From: Ceriagrion tenellum
Taxonomy: Eukaryota > Arthropoda > Insecta > Odonata > Coenagrionidae
DNA length: 64,000 nucleotides
Direction: 5' to 3'
Assembly (NCBI GenBank): GCA_963169105.1
Contig: OY720633.1
Coordinates: 33,930,795-33,994,794 of the forward strand
Each line of letters opens with the position of its first letter. Positions within the stretch are counted from its first letter, which is position 1. The notes beneath the pieces were generated by a model, which was not told where the DNA came from, made no database searches, and worked only from the letters and a program-made list of their open reading frames with translations. Of this stretch, positions 1 to 12,518 are shown in pieces. The position numbers and the translations under genes are program-made.

Positions 1-1640
1 ACTAAAAAATATCCCCTCCGCCCAACGCAAACAGCCATCAAAGTACAGTAAAACTCTCAGAAATGTTATGACCAAAACAGATCCTAATGTTTTTAATAAT
101 AATGTAAATATTTTTCCATATGCATTTTCGTGAATTTAGGTAGAAATATTTTTTTCATTTGGCGATTTTGTGCATTTCCATTTTTACTAGATTGGACGTT
201 AGTTGATGATATGTCGCAGTTTCCCAAAATACCACCGTCGTAAATTGATTATTATTTTAAATTAGAAGGGTCATTGACCCTAATTTCAAAATTCGTATTT
301 GACTATATTACCTTTTTGAAGCATTCGCTAATCATGTTGATACGCTATTTTCCTTCCCAAAGTAACCAGTTACAGGCATGAAATATCTGACAAAACCCTC
401 ATCAAACAATACCAAGTAAGTTACTCATTAAATCATCATAACGACATAGCTGATAGGATTTTTGGAAAAATGTCGTTTCTCTAATTTTTATGTCAACGAT
501 CAATTTATTTGCCTATCTCAAATCACCAATGAAGTTGCATTTGGCCTGAAGCTGAAGAAATCGTCTCATTTGCCATTTGACTAAACAACAGCAGAATGTC
601 AACCTATAGAAAAAAATGATGACCAGCTTTTTGAAGGTCATCAAAAACTTGACTGTGTAAAAACAAAGAATATAAGGATTTTTTTGCACTTCACATTCAC
701 CGACCATCAATGTGTGGTGCAAGAATTCATTCTGAATACGATGAAAATATATCCGCGATGATAACACCATTTCATTCTTCTCTTTCCCTAATCTTTCTAA
801 CTTCCCATCGCTGTTTTTCACTTTGAGATATTCCGCCATTTCATTGACTTGTTTCCTAATATCCACGGTCCCATGCTGTAATTTCTTTATCACAGCATAT
901 ATTCTACATATAAAATCATAGTATGAGGTCTACATGGAAAACAGAAGCAAATTTTAGCAAAATTTTAGTTGATCCGTGACAAAAAAGTTTGCCTGGATAC
1001 CCAAGCTGGTTATGCGGGCAATTTACCTTCAAAATAATTTGCATTCTCGAATTGTTTGAGGATGGTTGATTTTCTTCTGTCATTTTCTTATTTATGAGTA
1101 ATTATTGTCGTATGACAAGTTAATTATGAGATCCCATGTCTTTGTGGGAAGTAGGAAGGGGGAAGGGAAAAAATCATGTCAAATTTCAAATTATAATGAA
1201 TTATTTTGGCATTCCCGCCGTTTCACGTGGACTATCGTGAAGTGATTCAGAAACGTTTATTTAGGTTTCAGGGAACCTAGAAACTAAAAACTTTGTCTCT
1301 TTTTCTCATCTAAGACGCAATGGCTTACGCTCATGCAACTTCCAAAATTGAAGTGAAATGCCGACTTCAGGGTTTCCATGCCTTTGCGTCACCACTGGGC
1401 ATTCCGACAAATACAATGACAACGCTTTATTTGGGTCTATCGGATATTCCACTAACAAATAGAGAGTTATATTCTCTTAAAGAGACAAATATGCTCGCAT
1501 AAAGTGATCAGCGTGACGAACCCAGCTGGCAGCAGTGAATCTCCAACTGATCTCTGTCTAAAAAATAAATACACTCGTCAACTGGCAACGCACCTCGCCA
1601 GAGCTCGTCTCGGTGCCCACACTGGATGAGGAGGAATATG
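1..1640. other. AT-rich non-coding stretch, nothing recognised
   Basis: No domain, repeat structure, tRNA-like box or convincing exon was found. Short open frames here have AT-driven composition and no recognisable motifs. It may be intergenic or intronic. Confidence 0.5.
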
Positions 1641-2660
1641 ACATTCAAGCGTCCGTCGCCTTTTGAATGCTCCTGTCGCTCCCTGTGATCTCCCTCCCCC
1701 CCCCCCAACTGCCCCTCCGCCATCCCACCATCAGCTCGATTCAAACGTCCCACCCTTTCCGCCTCTCTCATCGTTGTTCCCCCAGGCCTCATTGGCCCCT
1801 TATCCCCGCTCTGCGACCCTCTCTCGTCCCCATGGGCGAGATCCTTTACCGCAAGCCGTGAAATGGAAAGCAATGAGGCTGCACGGAGTCATCATACGGC
1901 AATGGCGGCGGCGACAGCGACTCCGGAGTGGCACTGAATTCAAAGGGGAGGAAAGTGGAGGGATGGGGGTTGAAGTTGGTGGCGGAGCGAATGGCTCCCT
2001 GTGCGCGTTGCGTGCCTGTTGGGATGGGGGTTGGTTTGAGGGGACTCGGGGATGGTCGCCGGGGGAGGGGGTGGGGTGGGAAGCGGACGGGGGGTGCGGT
2101 GATATAATAGGAGGAGGTATATGGCCCACGGACTCCCGCAGTTCGCTTGAGCACAAGAGTGTTGTGTGTATGCGATCTTCGGCCATTTCTCATCCGAGCG
2201 TACTGGGACTTGGTTTTCGCTTCGGCTCCCGAGTCTGTCGCTCTCTCTTCTCCACATATGCTTCACCGTTCCCGTCTTGCCTCTCTTTCGCTCCATCTTT
2301 TTTCCGAGGACCTCTCTTCCTACTCTCACACTCAAAATCAACCCTCACTCTTTTTCTCTAGCATTCGCCTCCACGCCTTGTATAATGAAGACTAACTGCT
2401 GGGGCGACGACGAAAAATGCAACAACTAATCCCGGCGAAGGGGGAAACTTGAACCCCTAAATGCCTCGAGTGGAAACAGATTTCATCCTGGGCGTGCCCT
2501 CGTGTGAGAAGAGGCTGAAACGCTCGCTGCTCCCACCCTCCCTGCTTCTATAATTCTCATTCGTTCCCCTTCGGTCGCGGAGCGGGACAGTATGCAAATT
2601 CATCCAGCCTCATCTCCACCCGTCGGTGGATTTGTTTGTTGATCCCAACCAAAAATAATC
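1640..2660. promoter_or_regulatory. GC-rich island with G-tracts, possible regulatory region
   Basis: The stretch is far richer in G and C than its surroundings. The first part is C-rich on the plus strand; the part at about 1960-2100 is G-rich, with many runs of 3-6 G that could form G-quadruplexes. A perfect octamer ATGCAAAT (POU-type site) lies at about 2592-2599. A 232-codon frame crosses the island, but it is low-complexity, overlaps equally open frames on the other strand and has no domain, so I do not call it a gene. A promoter or enhancer role is inferred from composition only. Confidence 0.3.
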
Positions 2661-3780
2661 CCGCACAATTAGCTTGGCAAGGGAGTTGATCGCGTGCCTG
2701 AGTTAAGTTTTGAATGATAAATAATTCGGTAGTCTTTGAAGAAAGAACGATAATTCATACGTTTAATAGCAAAATAGTGCTCATGTTTTTGCTTGGTGGC
2801 TACTGTAGCTCATTCCCTCTAATTTATGTATTTTTAAAGTAAGCTGGAAAAGTACTGTGCTAACTTGTTGTCTCTATAGTGTCCGCCATTTTGAAATCCT
2901 TTCTTAATACACTTTCCAGTGCACATTCCGGCATTGAATTTGAATGACTAATGACTACTTCTCAGCAATAATTGGAAAAATTCTTCTTCTTCGACTATTA
3001 TGTGCTGAAGATCATTTTAATTTTGCTTTTCTCTACAATGCAATAGTCACACCCGAGTCGGTACCTTCGTAAGGTTATAAAGTTCGTATCATTGTATGAT
3101 ATTTTGATGGATTTTAGTATTGCTCACAGTAAAGAAAATGCATCTGATCCTAAGCTGAGTGAGTTGACTACGTAATGAGCAGTAAAATTACGGATATATA
3201 TTGAACGCTTGGGCTCACAGAATAATTTGCAATAAACGTTCCATTTTTCCGAATACCAGACGTTGAAGTCTCCAGAGTTACTCAAGGCTGAAGGCCTCAA
3301 CAATTATCATTATACTTATCGTTAGGTGTGCTAAGCCGTTGCGGAATTTTGATGCGGAAGAAGTATGGAGCCCGTTAAAATGTACTCGGAAGCCATTTGC
3401 ATGCAGTGTCAGAAATTATGACGACGGACTCCCCTTCTGTCTGGACTCCATCACTTGATCTCCCTCTAAACGATGGATCGTTAGTGCTAGATAGTTGGTC
3501 TCTAAGCATATACATAGATTAATCGCGTGCTAATGGCCCAATTGAACGCTTACATCCTAGGCAACTCTTAAATAACACCAGCCGTGTGACTTGTATGTCG
3601 GAAAAAATTATGAAGGATGATTCGTGAGATGCTAGGATTCAATGCGAGGCCAACCCTTTCAGCCCATCCACCTTTTTTCGGGTGCTCCACCATCGAAAGA
3701 GCTAACAACCCCCTTTGCGAGCAAAAAAATCCTTCAAAACGTCACGTCCACCCTTTTTGCCGGTACGTGCCCACGTTTCA
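2661..3780. other. Non-coding stretch, nothing recognised
   Basis: AT-rich sequence with no recognisable coding, RNA or mobile-element signature. Confidence 0.45.
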
Positions 3781-4245
3781 GGTCCTCTCCTCCTTTCAGG
3801 GAGATGCAGGATTGTTCGTTCTCTCTCTCTCTCTCCTCTACTTGCGCTGCCACCATTCCTATTCCACCCCTCCCCACCTCTTTTTCCCCGCTCCCTCTCC
3901 ACCCTCCCTCTGCCAAGACCCGCCGCCCCCTTCCCCCACCAGCCAGTAGAGCCACCTTTTTTTCCGCAAGCTGCTCGTCACGGTTCGCCCACCAAGTGAA
4001 ACGTCATACATCAAACCCTTGCGCACAAACACACACGCACGCTCACACAAGTATTCAGACAAGGGCTACCTACAGACCCTTCTTTTCCACCTTTTTCATC
4101 TTCCTCCTCTCTCTCTCTCTCCCCCTCTCTCCCCTCCTCCTCTTGTTCTCTCGTTCTACCTCTCCCCATCGCTCTTCTCTTATCCATCTTGCTCTCTTGA
4201 CCACTTCACGGTGCATGTTCCATCACTCTCCGCGCCGCTAGACCT
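3781..4245 (+). repeat. Polypyrimidine tract with (CT)n and (CA)n runs
   Basis: The plus strand is dominated by C and T. It has CT dinucleotide runs at about 3820-3835 and 4107-4121 and a CA-rich run at about 4025-4050. Long open frames on both strands follow from this composition (Ser/Pro/Leu-rich in one sense, Arg/Glu/Gly-rich in the other) and are not evidence of genes. CT/GA tracts of this kind occur near insect promoters, but nothing here proves that role. Confidence 0.6.
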
Positions 4246-4473
4246 CATCTTGGTCTATAAAGCATCTTTGTGCCGCTGCCAAATGCTTCTCCAAGTTCCT
4301 AACATGGTACTCATATTTTTAAACTAATTTAACGTACGTTTTGTAACGCATGGCTTTAGTCAAGGGCAAGAGGTTGTCTTTCTGTTTTTTAACCCGTAAA
4401 TTTTTTACGTTTTAAATAGCATTGTTGCATCACAAAAACTCATATAAATTTCTCTCGTGCGGAGTAAACAAAA

Positions 4474-5547
4474 AATAGTGAATCGGATAAGGGACTTTGT
4501 GAGTCCCTTGTGATCGAAAAGTGATCGAAAACAAAAAGTAGTTATTGATGGCTTTAGCTCTAACATGGTTGAACCACATCCGGTGTTCCTCAAGGAAGCG
4601 TGAACGGCCCTCTTTTATTCATTGACTACATTAATGACCTAAGTTCTCGAATTAGCAGTAAATCAAGATTATTTGCAGACGATGCATTTATCTACCATAA
4701 AATATGCAATACGCGAAAACTTCATTCATCAAGTTCATTAGAAGTTCATTCATCGGACTTTATCAACATTCATCCATGACGCCAGGAGAGGGGGCTAGAA
4801 TTAAATCATAGTAAATTCACCACAGTACACTTCCAGCGAAAGTCATCACACGAATGTCATACCCAAACTGTGGGTGGAGTAAACATTTAATCTTCAGATA
4901 CAGTAAAATATCGTGGAATCACATTAAATTCTGATATATCGTTAGGAACACAAATACAAAACATATGCGGCACAACATTAAAGAAACTAGGTTTTGCTAA
5001 GTGTATAATGGGAAGGTCCTCGAATGAGAAAGTAAAAGAGAGATGCTACTTCGCTCTGGTTAGGCCACACCTCGAATACGCCGCGAGCACTTGAGACCCT
5101 GGACAGAAAGATGTAAGCAAAAAAATTGATAAAATTCAAAGAAAAGCTGCACGCTTTGTTAAAAACAGCGACGGACGAACATATAGAGTTTCTCAGATTT
5201 TAGAGGGATGAAGGTGGGAGCCCCTTGAGACTCGGAGGCTGCACATAAGGCTTAGCTTGCTTGAAAAATTCAGAAATTGTGTGTTTCAGAGTGACACAGA
5301 GAATATTATGATGACGCCTCACTACATCACTAGATCTGACAGAAGCAATAAAATTAGAGAGTTGCATTGTCGAACAGATAAGTACAAGAACTCGTACCTT
5401 CCGGGCACAATAAGCGATCACAATATTTTTTTCCATTTCCACCTCCCAAAACCTTATCCCTTACATATTTACACGGCTAGTGTCCTAACACCCCCTGCCA
5501 TTCGCCCATGCGGCGACTCGTAGAGTATTATGTAGATATAGATGTAG
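4474..5547 (+). mobile_element. CR1/L2-like non-LTR retrotransposon, decayed 3' part
   Basis: This is the 3' part of a non-LTR retrotransposon reverse transcriptase, read in broken frames on the plus strand. Visible in order: the NRIRDF and SDRKQK-type region before the palm, a frameshifted PQGS box near 4575-4600, YINDLS, then LFADDA near 4670-4685 (the FADD catalytic box). A long thumb follows with RPHLEYAAST near 5065 and IQRKAARFVK near 5140, typical of CR1/L2-type proteins. At least three in-frame stops (one after LEYAAST, one after SQILEG) and one frameshift show it is dead. The 5' end is truncated. The 3' end is a short repeated tail built on TAGATATAGATGTAGAT, as expected for elements that end in short tandem repeats. 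A second copy of its 5' portion lies at 12,655-12,806 and 3'-end pieces at about 23.6 kb. CR1 versus L2 assignment is by eye. Confidence 0.85.
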
Positions 5548-8500
5548 ATTGCTTACATTACATAGGAATCACTTTTTTCGATAATATTACCATGAATGTT
5601 CGTTTCTATTTTTGGCATGGTGTCTTAGTTCACTGTCAAATTTTTTTGACCCAGTTTTTTTTACAAATAAAGTGCATTACCTCCAGTTGAATGCAAGGAG
5701 AGAGGGAACTGAAATTGATTGCTTTTAGACTCCGATTAGATACTGAAAATCGATCACGGTTGCAACGCACTGATTCCTTTTTCAAGTGATTCCTAGTTAT
5801 ACATTTGAGATGATTTGCAAACGGCGTTTTGAATTATCAAAGAGTTTTACTTTGACTAAAGAAGCAGACGGAATACACAAAAGTCCGCATTTGTAAATCT
5901 CACAGTCATTTTTAGCTTCATAGGGCCCCCCCTTTTTCACATTCTTTTATTTTCACCGGCCGTCTTTCCTTCCCAAACTTTAGTTTCATACTCTACCTCT
6001 CTTTGTGTCCATCTTTCTGTGTCGTGCAGTTCATGGTGCCTGTGCCCTTACTTTTCATGTCGCTTTCCTTCCCCATGACATCCACATGGCGGACATTTGA
6101 AATAGCATGATAAAATCGACTAGTTATCCAATACTTCAAAAACACTTTATTTTTAATCAATCTCATGCTCATTGCTTTCTTTGCTTAAATTGATATTTTA
6201 TTTTTCAATTCAAATGTGACCAAATACTATGAACATGCGAAAGATTTCAAAGGTCGTGATTCTACCACAGGTGATGAAAACTGCTACCCATGTTAGATTC
6301 GAACCCTAAAAAACCAAATTAAGCTTCCCTCCATTCTAACTAACGTCCGTCAGTTGTGCCTCATTACGCGCGGCATCTCAACTATTTTCGAATCTTCATA
6401 AACCAAAATAAATATTCAAAAATGGCTCCAACTTCGAAGGGATTTGTAAAGACTAAAAATTACGCTGATCTTATTTTGGCTTTGACCTGATTCCACATAA
6501 CCCTACCACCTTTCCTGCATCTCTTTCAGCCATCCTGTTTTTCTGTTTTGTCACTAATGAGTTTTCTCTTCTATTAGTTCCTTTCAGATCTACTCGTTTT
6601 CTATGTAATTCGTCCACTTTCTCAACTTCGTGAATTGATCCGGTAAGTTCTCTGAAATTCCTCCCAGGTCTTCTCCGTTTTTCGTCTCAGTTGGTTTTTC
6701 GTTTCCCTTCAATACGCTCTACCATACTCATGTTTTTCCCATCCGACCGGTTATTTCTCTTGTGAATCACGATCGTCTCACCCTCGTAGTCTTCACTTGC
6801 CTTATCGTTCCTTCTGCAACTCTCGTGATTTCCATTTTCAAATTTTGCCACATCCTTTGCAAACCCAATTACCCAGACTTCGGCAGGTTCCCAATATTCT
6901 TTCAACGTCCTTCAGTTAGTTCTCCTGCGTTCTTGCTACGCAAACTCTGACTCTTAATTCTGCTCAGTTCAGCAAAGCACAATGCCAACACTGAGTTATG
7001 GTGAAAATCTGCGTCTGATCCCGGGAAAAAAGTAATTGAATTCAGCCACGATTTCTACGCCCAAGAAAAACTTCCGGAGGCCACTAAACGAAAAAATACA
7101 CATGAGAGCGTTCACGAGAACTAGAATGCAAACGAGAACGCATTAACTGGCCTTTGAGGCTTACAGAATGAGTCAAATAAAGGAACAATGTCTCGCATAT
7201 GGTAAAGTAGTTTCACTATTCATTTTTTTTTAATTAGAGAAGCTTTTCATCTGAGGTCAGAGATCCTTTGATACCTATTCTGGTATATTATAGTCCTTAA
7301 TACTTGTTAAAATACGCTTTTCTATATTTTTCTCCTGCATTGAAAAGCTCAGATTAATACTTAATTATGATGTAAGCATAATTGATTAGGATGTTTACGG
7401 TGAGGACGTGAGTATAGACTTTTGAAATGTGCCATCCACCAATTGCTGTCTTATGCACAGTGTTCGTCCTCATTCTCAGCCCTGGAGTATGACATTAGGG
7501 TATGGTTGTATAATGTCTGGCTGGCATTAGCTGCTATGTGAAGTAGTCTTTTGTTTTCAAAATGTTAACTGAGAATACGAATTCGGACATATAGGTTCCT
7601 ATAAATAACTATCTGTAAAAATAGTCCGTATGAATCTGTCTCAAAAATATTAGCTTACTGTGTGCTACATAGTCAACATCTATATTATGCTGTTTACGTA
7701 TGGAACACTTCGTGTTCACAGCACGCCTTTAAAGCCATTCATGAGAAAAATTAAAAAAAGAAGCGAAGGTCTCAATTTCACATAACATGTGTCGGCAAGA
7801 TAGTCTTGTGTGTCTGTATAAATGAAAGTAATATTTTCGTCATTAACAAACCTCGCATCCTGCTTTTAAAAATCTCATTTGGGTTTAATTAGAAGTTCAT
7901 TTTAGTGCCACTAGAGTAATTTCAGCGGTTTGAAGAGTTAATAGAGTGGTGAAAGTCTCTTGTCAATCCCAAATCTCGATGATTACCTTCTCTCTCTCAT
8001 GAGATATTTTTCTTTCCCGGAACGAATTTCCCATTGGCCGTTCTCAGCCTTCCTCGTTGTCTCATTTCCCATGGGATTATATGTAAAACGTGAATCCTCT
8101 CCTCCGCCTGCCATTTCTGACGGATACGAGAATTCCTCGGAGAATCATTTCGTTCGGGATAGGTGGCTCGAACGAGTGTGGTCCTCTTCATAATCATCCT
8201 TCGAGTCGAATTTTAAACGTCTACAGAAGGCGAGCCTCTCTTGGTAGTTTAGTTTTATTCGTCCCACCACCCATAGAAATTTTACTCGGCTCACTCCGCC
8301 CCCCAAATCTTCCGTCGGCCCATAACGTTTGTCAACTGTTCATTTCTCTCCATATTGTCTGTCAACGGCTCTCCCCGGATGCCCACTGTCTCTGAAATTG
8401 CTCCGTCTCTTTTTTATCGCTCTTGTCCCTCCTCCCTCTTTCGCCCGAAGAGGTTTCCGTCGTTTCCAGAAAATATAAAAAACGCACGAGAATAAGGAGT

Positions 8501-9660
8501 GGCCAGAGGAACAGCATTTTAAACGCTCCAGAAACGGGAAGGGAAAGAAGGAGAATGTAAAGAGACGGCATAAATTCACGTTATGACAGTTACTTTGAAT
8601 TAGGAAAAAAACTCTTTCATGTTTCCTTCTTTGCGGTTAATGGTCGAGTCGGGGCGAGTCGGGAAAATAAAGACCTCAATTAAATATTTCATGGTTGAGA
8701 AATTTTGACAACTATACGCAGAGGTCATAATTATATATGTTCATTTTCTCGATGTTTTCCTCTATTCCTAGGACACAGATTCATAGTTATGGAATAAGTA
8801 TCCGCCACGGATATGTATAGTAAATGTTTTTTCTACTCCAATGGCGAAGCATGAAAATAATAATCCACACAAATAATGAAAAATTAAGATATGACATGGA
8901 AATACTAATTCCTTCCGCTATATGGTAATTCAAAAGTCAGAAACAGAGGTAAAAAAATATTCAAAAATCAGCCTAAGATTACTGGTAATAATATTCTTGC
9001 CCGGTGGTCATGGCAGGCATTCTACATAGGCATGTAATAAATTTGCCAAACTTACTACGTCAATCCATCTGACAAGTTATCATAAATCTTTTTTCAAATA
9101 TATCTTGTGGAAAAAAACTGACTGATATCATATGGTCACGTCTGACTGCGAGTCATTCCGAAATAATACGCGACGTAAGCGTATTATTTTTTCATTTGAC
9201 TTGGCTGGTCGCAGGTGAAGACAGCGAGGAACCTTCCGCAAGGAATTTCAGACATTTTTTTAAAGATACACCGAGGAACACAAACTGAATAGTATAGATA
9301 CTATGTCGAAGTCCGGATTGAAAATTTTTCATTACATCCACAGCAATACTTCATAGCCTTTGAAAGTGCTAACCGTGAACTCAGTTTTGTGCCATTCTAA
9401 GTTAAGCCGAAATAATCATTTCATAAGTAGCAAAGTTCTCCCTATAACTATAAAAATGATAAATTTTATGTATTTCAAGATCCTGTCTTGCCTTAGCTTA
9501 AACTCTCCTATGGGTTATAATAGTCACTGACTACTCTTTATTATCGCTTTCGGTAGCCCGTTTTTTTCCTCTGTCCATGCTGCATCCATTATCGAATTGG
9601 AATTGAATTTTTCGGGTCACTCTTTCACCTCTTATTCGCTGTATTACAACAGATCAAATT
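5548..9660. other. Non-coding stretch with few structures
   Basis: Mostly AT-rich. On the minus strand from about 6950 down to 6460 an open frame of some 140 codons is interrupted by a single TGA; its product is charged and unrecognised. At 8090-8560 there is a more GC-balanced patch without a domain. A perfect hairpin sits at 9161-9189. Otherwise I see nothing. Confidence 0.4.
9161..9189. repeat. Perfect 11-bp inverted repeat (hairpin)
   Basis: Arms 9161-9171 and 9179-9189 are perfect reverse complements around a 7-nt loop. No element boundary or gene end can be tied to it. Confidence 0.6.
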
Positions 9661-9676
9661 ATTCCACATAATTCAC

Positions 9677-10311
9677 GTATGTCATCATCATCTGGTGTTC
9701 TGTCGACTGACAGGTCCCGTACACCACTGTCGTCTCCATCCGCTTCTGTCCCGAGCTTCCTTCTTTGTTTCATCATAGCTGATGTTCTTCACCTGATCCA
9801 CCAATTTAATTCTTCTCCTTCCTCTCTTTTTCTTTCCTTCAATTGAACCCTCAAGTGCCACAGTTATTATACTTTTCCCTCTCATCACATGGCCCAACCA
9901 GTTTACTTTCCTTTTCCTTATTTCCTTTAGGAGCGATCTTCCTTCTTTTACTGTGCTCAAAACCTCTTCATTTCTCATCTTATCTACCCATCTTTCTTTT
10001 TCCATCCTCCACATCCACATTTCATAAGCTTCTATTCTATTCCTTTCCCTCTTACCTAATGTCCACGCTTCACATCCATACATGAAAACGCTCCATGAAT
10101 AGCATTTAGCTAGTCTCTTTCTCAGCTCCAGATCCAGACTTTTATTGCATAGCAAGTTTTTCTTCTGGCTGAAGGCCTCTTTTTCCATTGCTATCCTTTC
10201 TTTTATTTCTACAATACTTCTCCAGTCGTCTGTCACCATCGTTCCTAGGTACCGGTAGCTTTTCACTTTTCCTAATACACCTTCATTTATTTTCACGTAT
10301 GTGTAATACAA
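9677..10311 (-). mobile_element. RTE-like retrotransposon, reverse transcriptase C-terminal fragment
   Basis: A 207-codon minus-strand frame encodes the C-terminal connection region of an RTE-type endonuclease/reverse-transcriptase polyprotein. Diagnostic motifs in order: SYRYLGTMVTDD, a KEAFSQKKNLL region, SVFMYGCEAWTLGK, EAYEMWMWRM, WVDKMRNEEVL, WLGHVMRG, GKKKRGRRR and a final SGWRRQW. The polymerase palm (YADD) and endonuclease are absent, so this is a 5'-truncated insertion. The 3' end carries a short (GAT)n tail at 9681-9692, matching the simple-repeat tails of RTE elements. The frame is open throughout, so it is younger than the other fragments. The name RTE is by motif similarity; an L1-type origin is less likely but not excluded. 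Confidence 0.85.
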
Positions 10312-10479
10312 TAATTTAATTGCATTTCGATTAGTTACCTTTGCATGAATCTGATCACTTTGTTTCTATTCCCCTCTCGCGCAACCTACACACCATGTAT
10401 GTTTTCATGATTTTAAAATATTTACTCATTCTGAATGAGTGAGTTTTCAGAGGGTAAGTGGGACATTAAGAAGAACTTT

Positions 10480-10887
10480 AATCGGCAAAACAAGAAAAGA
10501 AACCCAAATTAAGTTCCAAAAGGTGATGGCAGTCCATACAATGCTGTATAGGTCAGAATGTTGGACAACAAAACAAAAAGAGTTTAAACAAATAGAGTCA
10601 TCTTAAATGAAATTTCTTCGTGCAGTGAAGGGGTGTACAAGAAGAGATACATTAAGGAGTATATCTATAAGAGAGGAAATAGGTGTTTGGAAAATATCAG
10701 ATAGGTTGGTGAAGCACAAAAATAAGTGGAAAGAGCATGTACTTCGAATGCCTATAGAGGCTTCCAAAGCAGGCTTTGGAATATAAGCATTAGGGAAAAG
10801 GAGTGTTGGGAGGCTAAGGTTGATATAGTGATGTGAAGCCGGAACTGGCTGAAAGCCTAACCTTGGAAGGAAGAAGAAGAAGAAGAC
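10480..10887 (+). mobile_element. RTE-like retrotransposon 3' fragment with GAA tail
   Basis: The plus-strand translation shows the same connection region in another subfamily: KVMAVHTMLYRSECWTT, then a stop, MKFLRAVKGCTRRDTLR, IREEIGVWKISDRLV, KWKEHVLRM and SVGRLRL. Two in-frame stops break it. It ends in (GAA)n/(GAAGAAG) at about 10,870-10,887, a typical RTE tail. Only the last part of the element survives. It lies 170 bp from the opposite-strand fragment at 9.68-10.31 kb; the two differ in sequence and tail, so they are separate insertions. Confidence 0.75.
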
Positions 10888-10889
10888 TG

Positions 10890-12510
10890 AATGAATATTT
10901 AAGTAAACGATTTTTTATAAAAAATGTCTTCGGCAATATTTTATATTATAATTTTTAGTGACCGAGTTTAAGCAGGAATCGTCCACTGGTAATAAATTGC
11001 TGCCCACTTCATGAAGAGACCTCAACTTCAAATGTAAACTCAGATTAAGTTAATTTTCAAAAATTAACACTTTCCCAAATCGGAAACGACCACTTAAACC
11101 AATAGACAGTCAAATTTCCCAGAATTTCTTACTATTTGGGATGGATTTACGAAATAGGAAATAGTTTAAGGCCACAATAAATCGCGAAAAAAGTGGACAT
11201 TCTAGATGGACATATACTTAAAAATGAACACTATCTTTCAATGGCTACACTCGCCGCTGTACTCCTAGCTATAGAAATGATATCAGTAACCGGAAGTGTT
11301 TTTGACACCGCAAATGCAGTTAAGGAGAAAAGTATGCTCATGAAATTCGTACCCTAATTTAATACATCGGTTGCTTTTATTCTTCCGTACTCTAGCTTAT
11401 CATCTAATTTCGATAGCTCTGGCTGCATCACTTACAATCAATGGTTCCCAAGATGTTTAGTTCACGTCCCCTCAGCATATTTTCCGAGAATGTGACCCAA
11501 ACATTGAGACATAGTGCAGTATCGGAGTGTTTTTACACAAGAATTTGCCGTTTATTTTTGTTCCCTGAAAGTTTCTAGTCAGTACAAATTACTTAAGGCA
11601 TGTGTTCTGGAGCTGGAGGACTGCCCCAAAAATAAAAGAATTTTTCGACTCTTCAGCGATTCTCACTTTGGTACACCTTTAAATTCTAAGATATAACATA
11701 TAAATGTATTCCACTTCCCCATTAATTGTTAGGAACATTGATTATGCAACAGGAGCAGGCTTTCGCTCATATTACACTTAGCAGAGGATAATTGACTTGG
11801 GTTGCCTGTGGAACACCTATACGGAAGTTACGCCGTTGCTACCTTGCAGAGCGAAAGTCAAATGTCGTCCCCGAATTCAGTCGGCACAGAAAATCTCAAA
11901 ATTCTGCCCACTGCTATGAAAAAAGATAATTTTCAATGTAATACCTATGAATCCATACGGTTATTATTCACCTTCAATTATACCAAATACATTTCAGAAA
12001 TTTGCTGAGGACTGCTTAAGAGAAGACTTGTCTTCTTGGCAAAAAGGTTACATACTTACTTTCAAAATGATTAATCTACAGTTGCGCTTTTTAAGGCATT
12101 GTGTTTTATATTTAAAAATTCACAAAGGGTGTAAAAACAATTCCAATTTTTCCAATTCCAACTTGGCTCCATTCACTCCACTTACACTAAATGAATCGCT
12201 CTAATGAAAATCACCTGGGACGTGAGGAAGAAATCCTCGAAATAAATTTTTCTAACCATAACATATAATAATTTTAAATTGAAAAATGGCATTGGATAGT
12301 TTTCCTTGGTGGAATTATGCTGACCACTGGAGAAACTGTTGAAGCTTTCGCCCTTTTTCGCTTCATGGAATGGTCCCAGAAAATATATATATATATAATT
12401 ATCGATTGAACAGTAAATCATCACTCAACATCACTAATGCTAAAAGGCAATTTGGAGTCGCAGGAACTATATTAGCTTCTATTCCTGTGCATCCGCTTTA
12501 TTGCCTTGGG
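10890..12510. other. Non-coding stretch with an (AT)n microsatellite
   Basis: AT-rich, with a short (AT)n run at about 12,383-12,397. No coding or element signature was recognised. Confidence 0.45.
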
Positions 12511-12518
12511 CATTTTAC
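12511..12518. repeat. Target-site duplication, left copy (CATTTTAC)
   Basis: The 8-bp sequence immediately left of the MITE is repeated exactly at its right end (13,394-13,401). This is direct evidence of insertion by an 8-bp-duplicating transposase. Confidence 0.85.

Noticed and set aside
1663..2361. 232-codon plus-strand frame in the 2-kb GC-rich island
   Set aside because: Low-complexity Pro/Gly/Ser/Arg content, no domain, and equally long frames in other phases and on the minus strand; composition explains it.
3642..4241. 199-codon plus-strand frame
   Set aside because: Runs through polypyrimidine microsatellite; Ser/Pro/Leu repeats are produced by CT-rich DNA.
6285..6310. Minus-strand B-box-like sequence GGTTCGAATCT
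   Set aside because: The upstream side lacks an A-box and any cloverleaf pairing.
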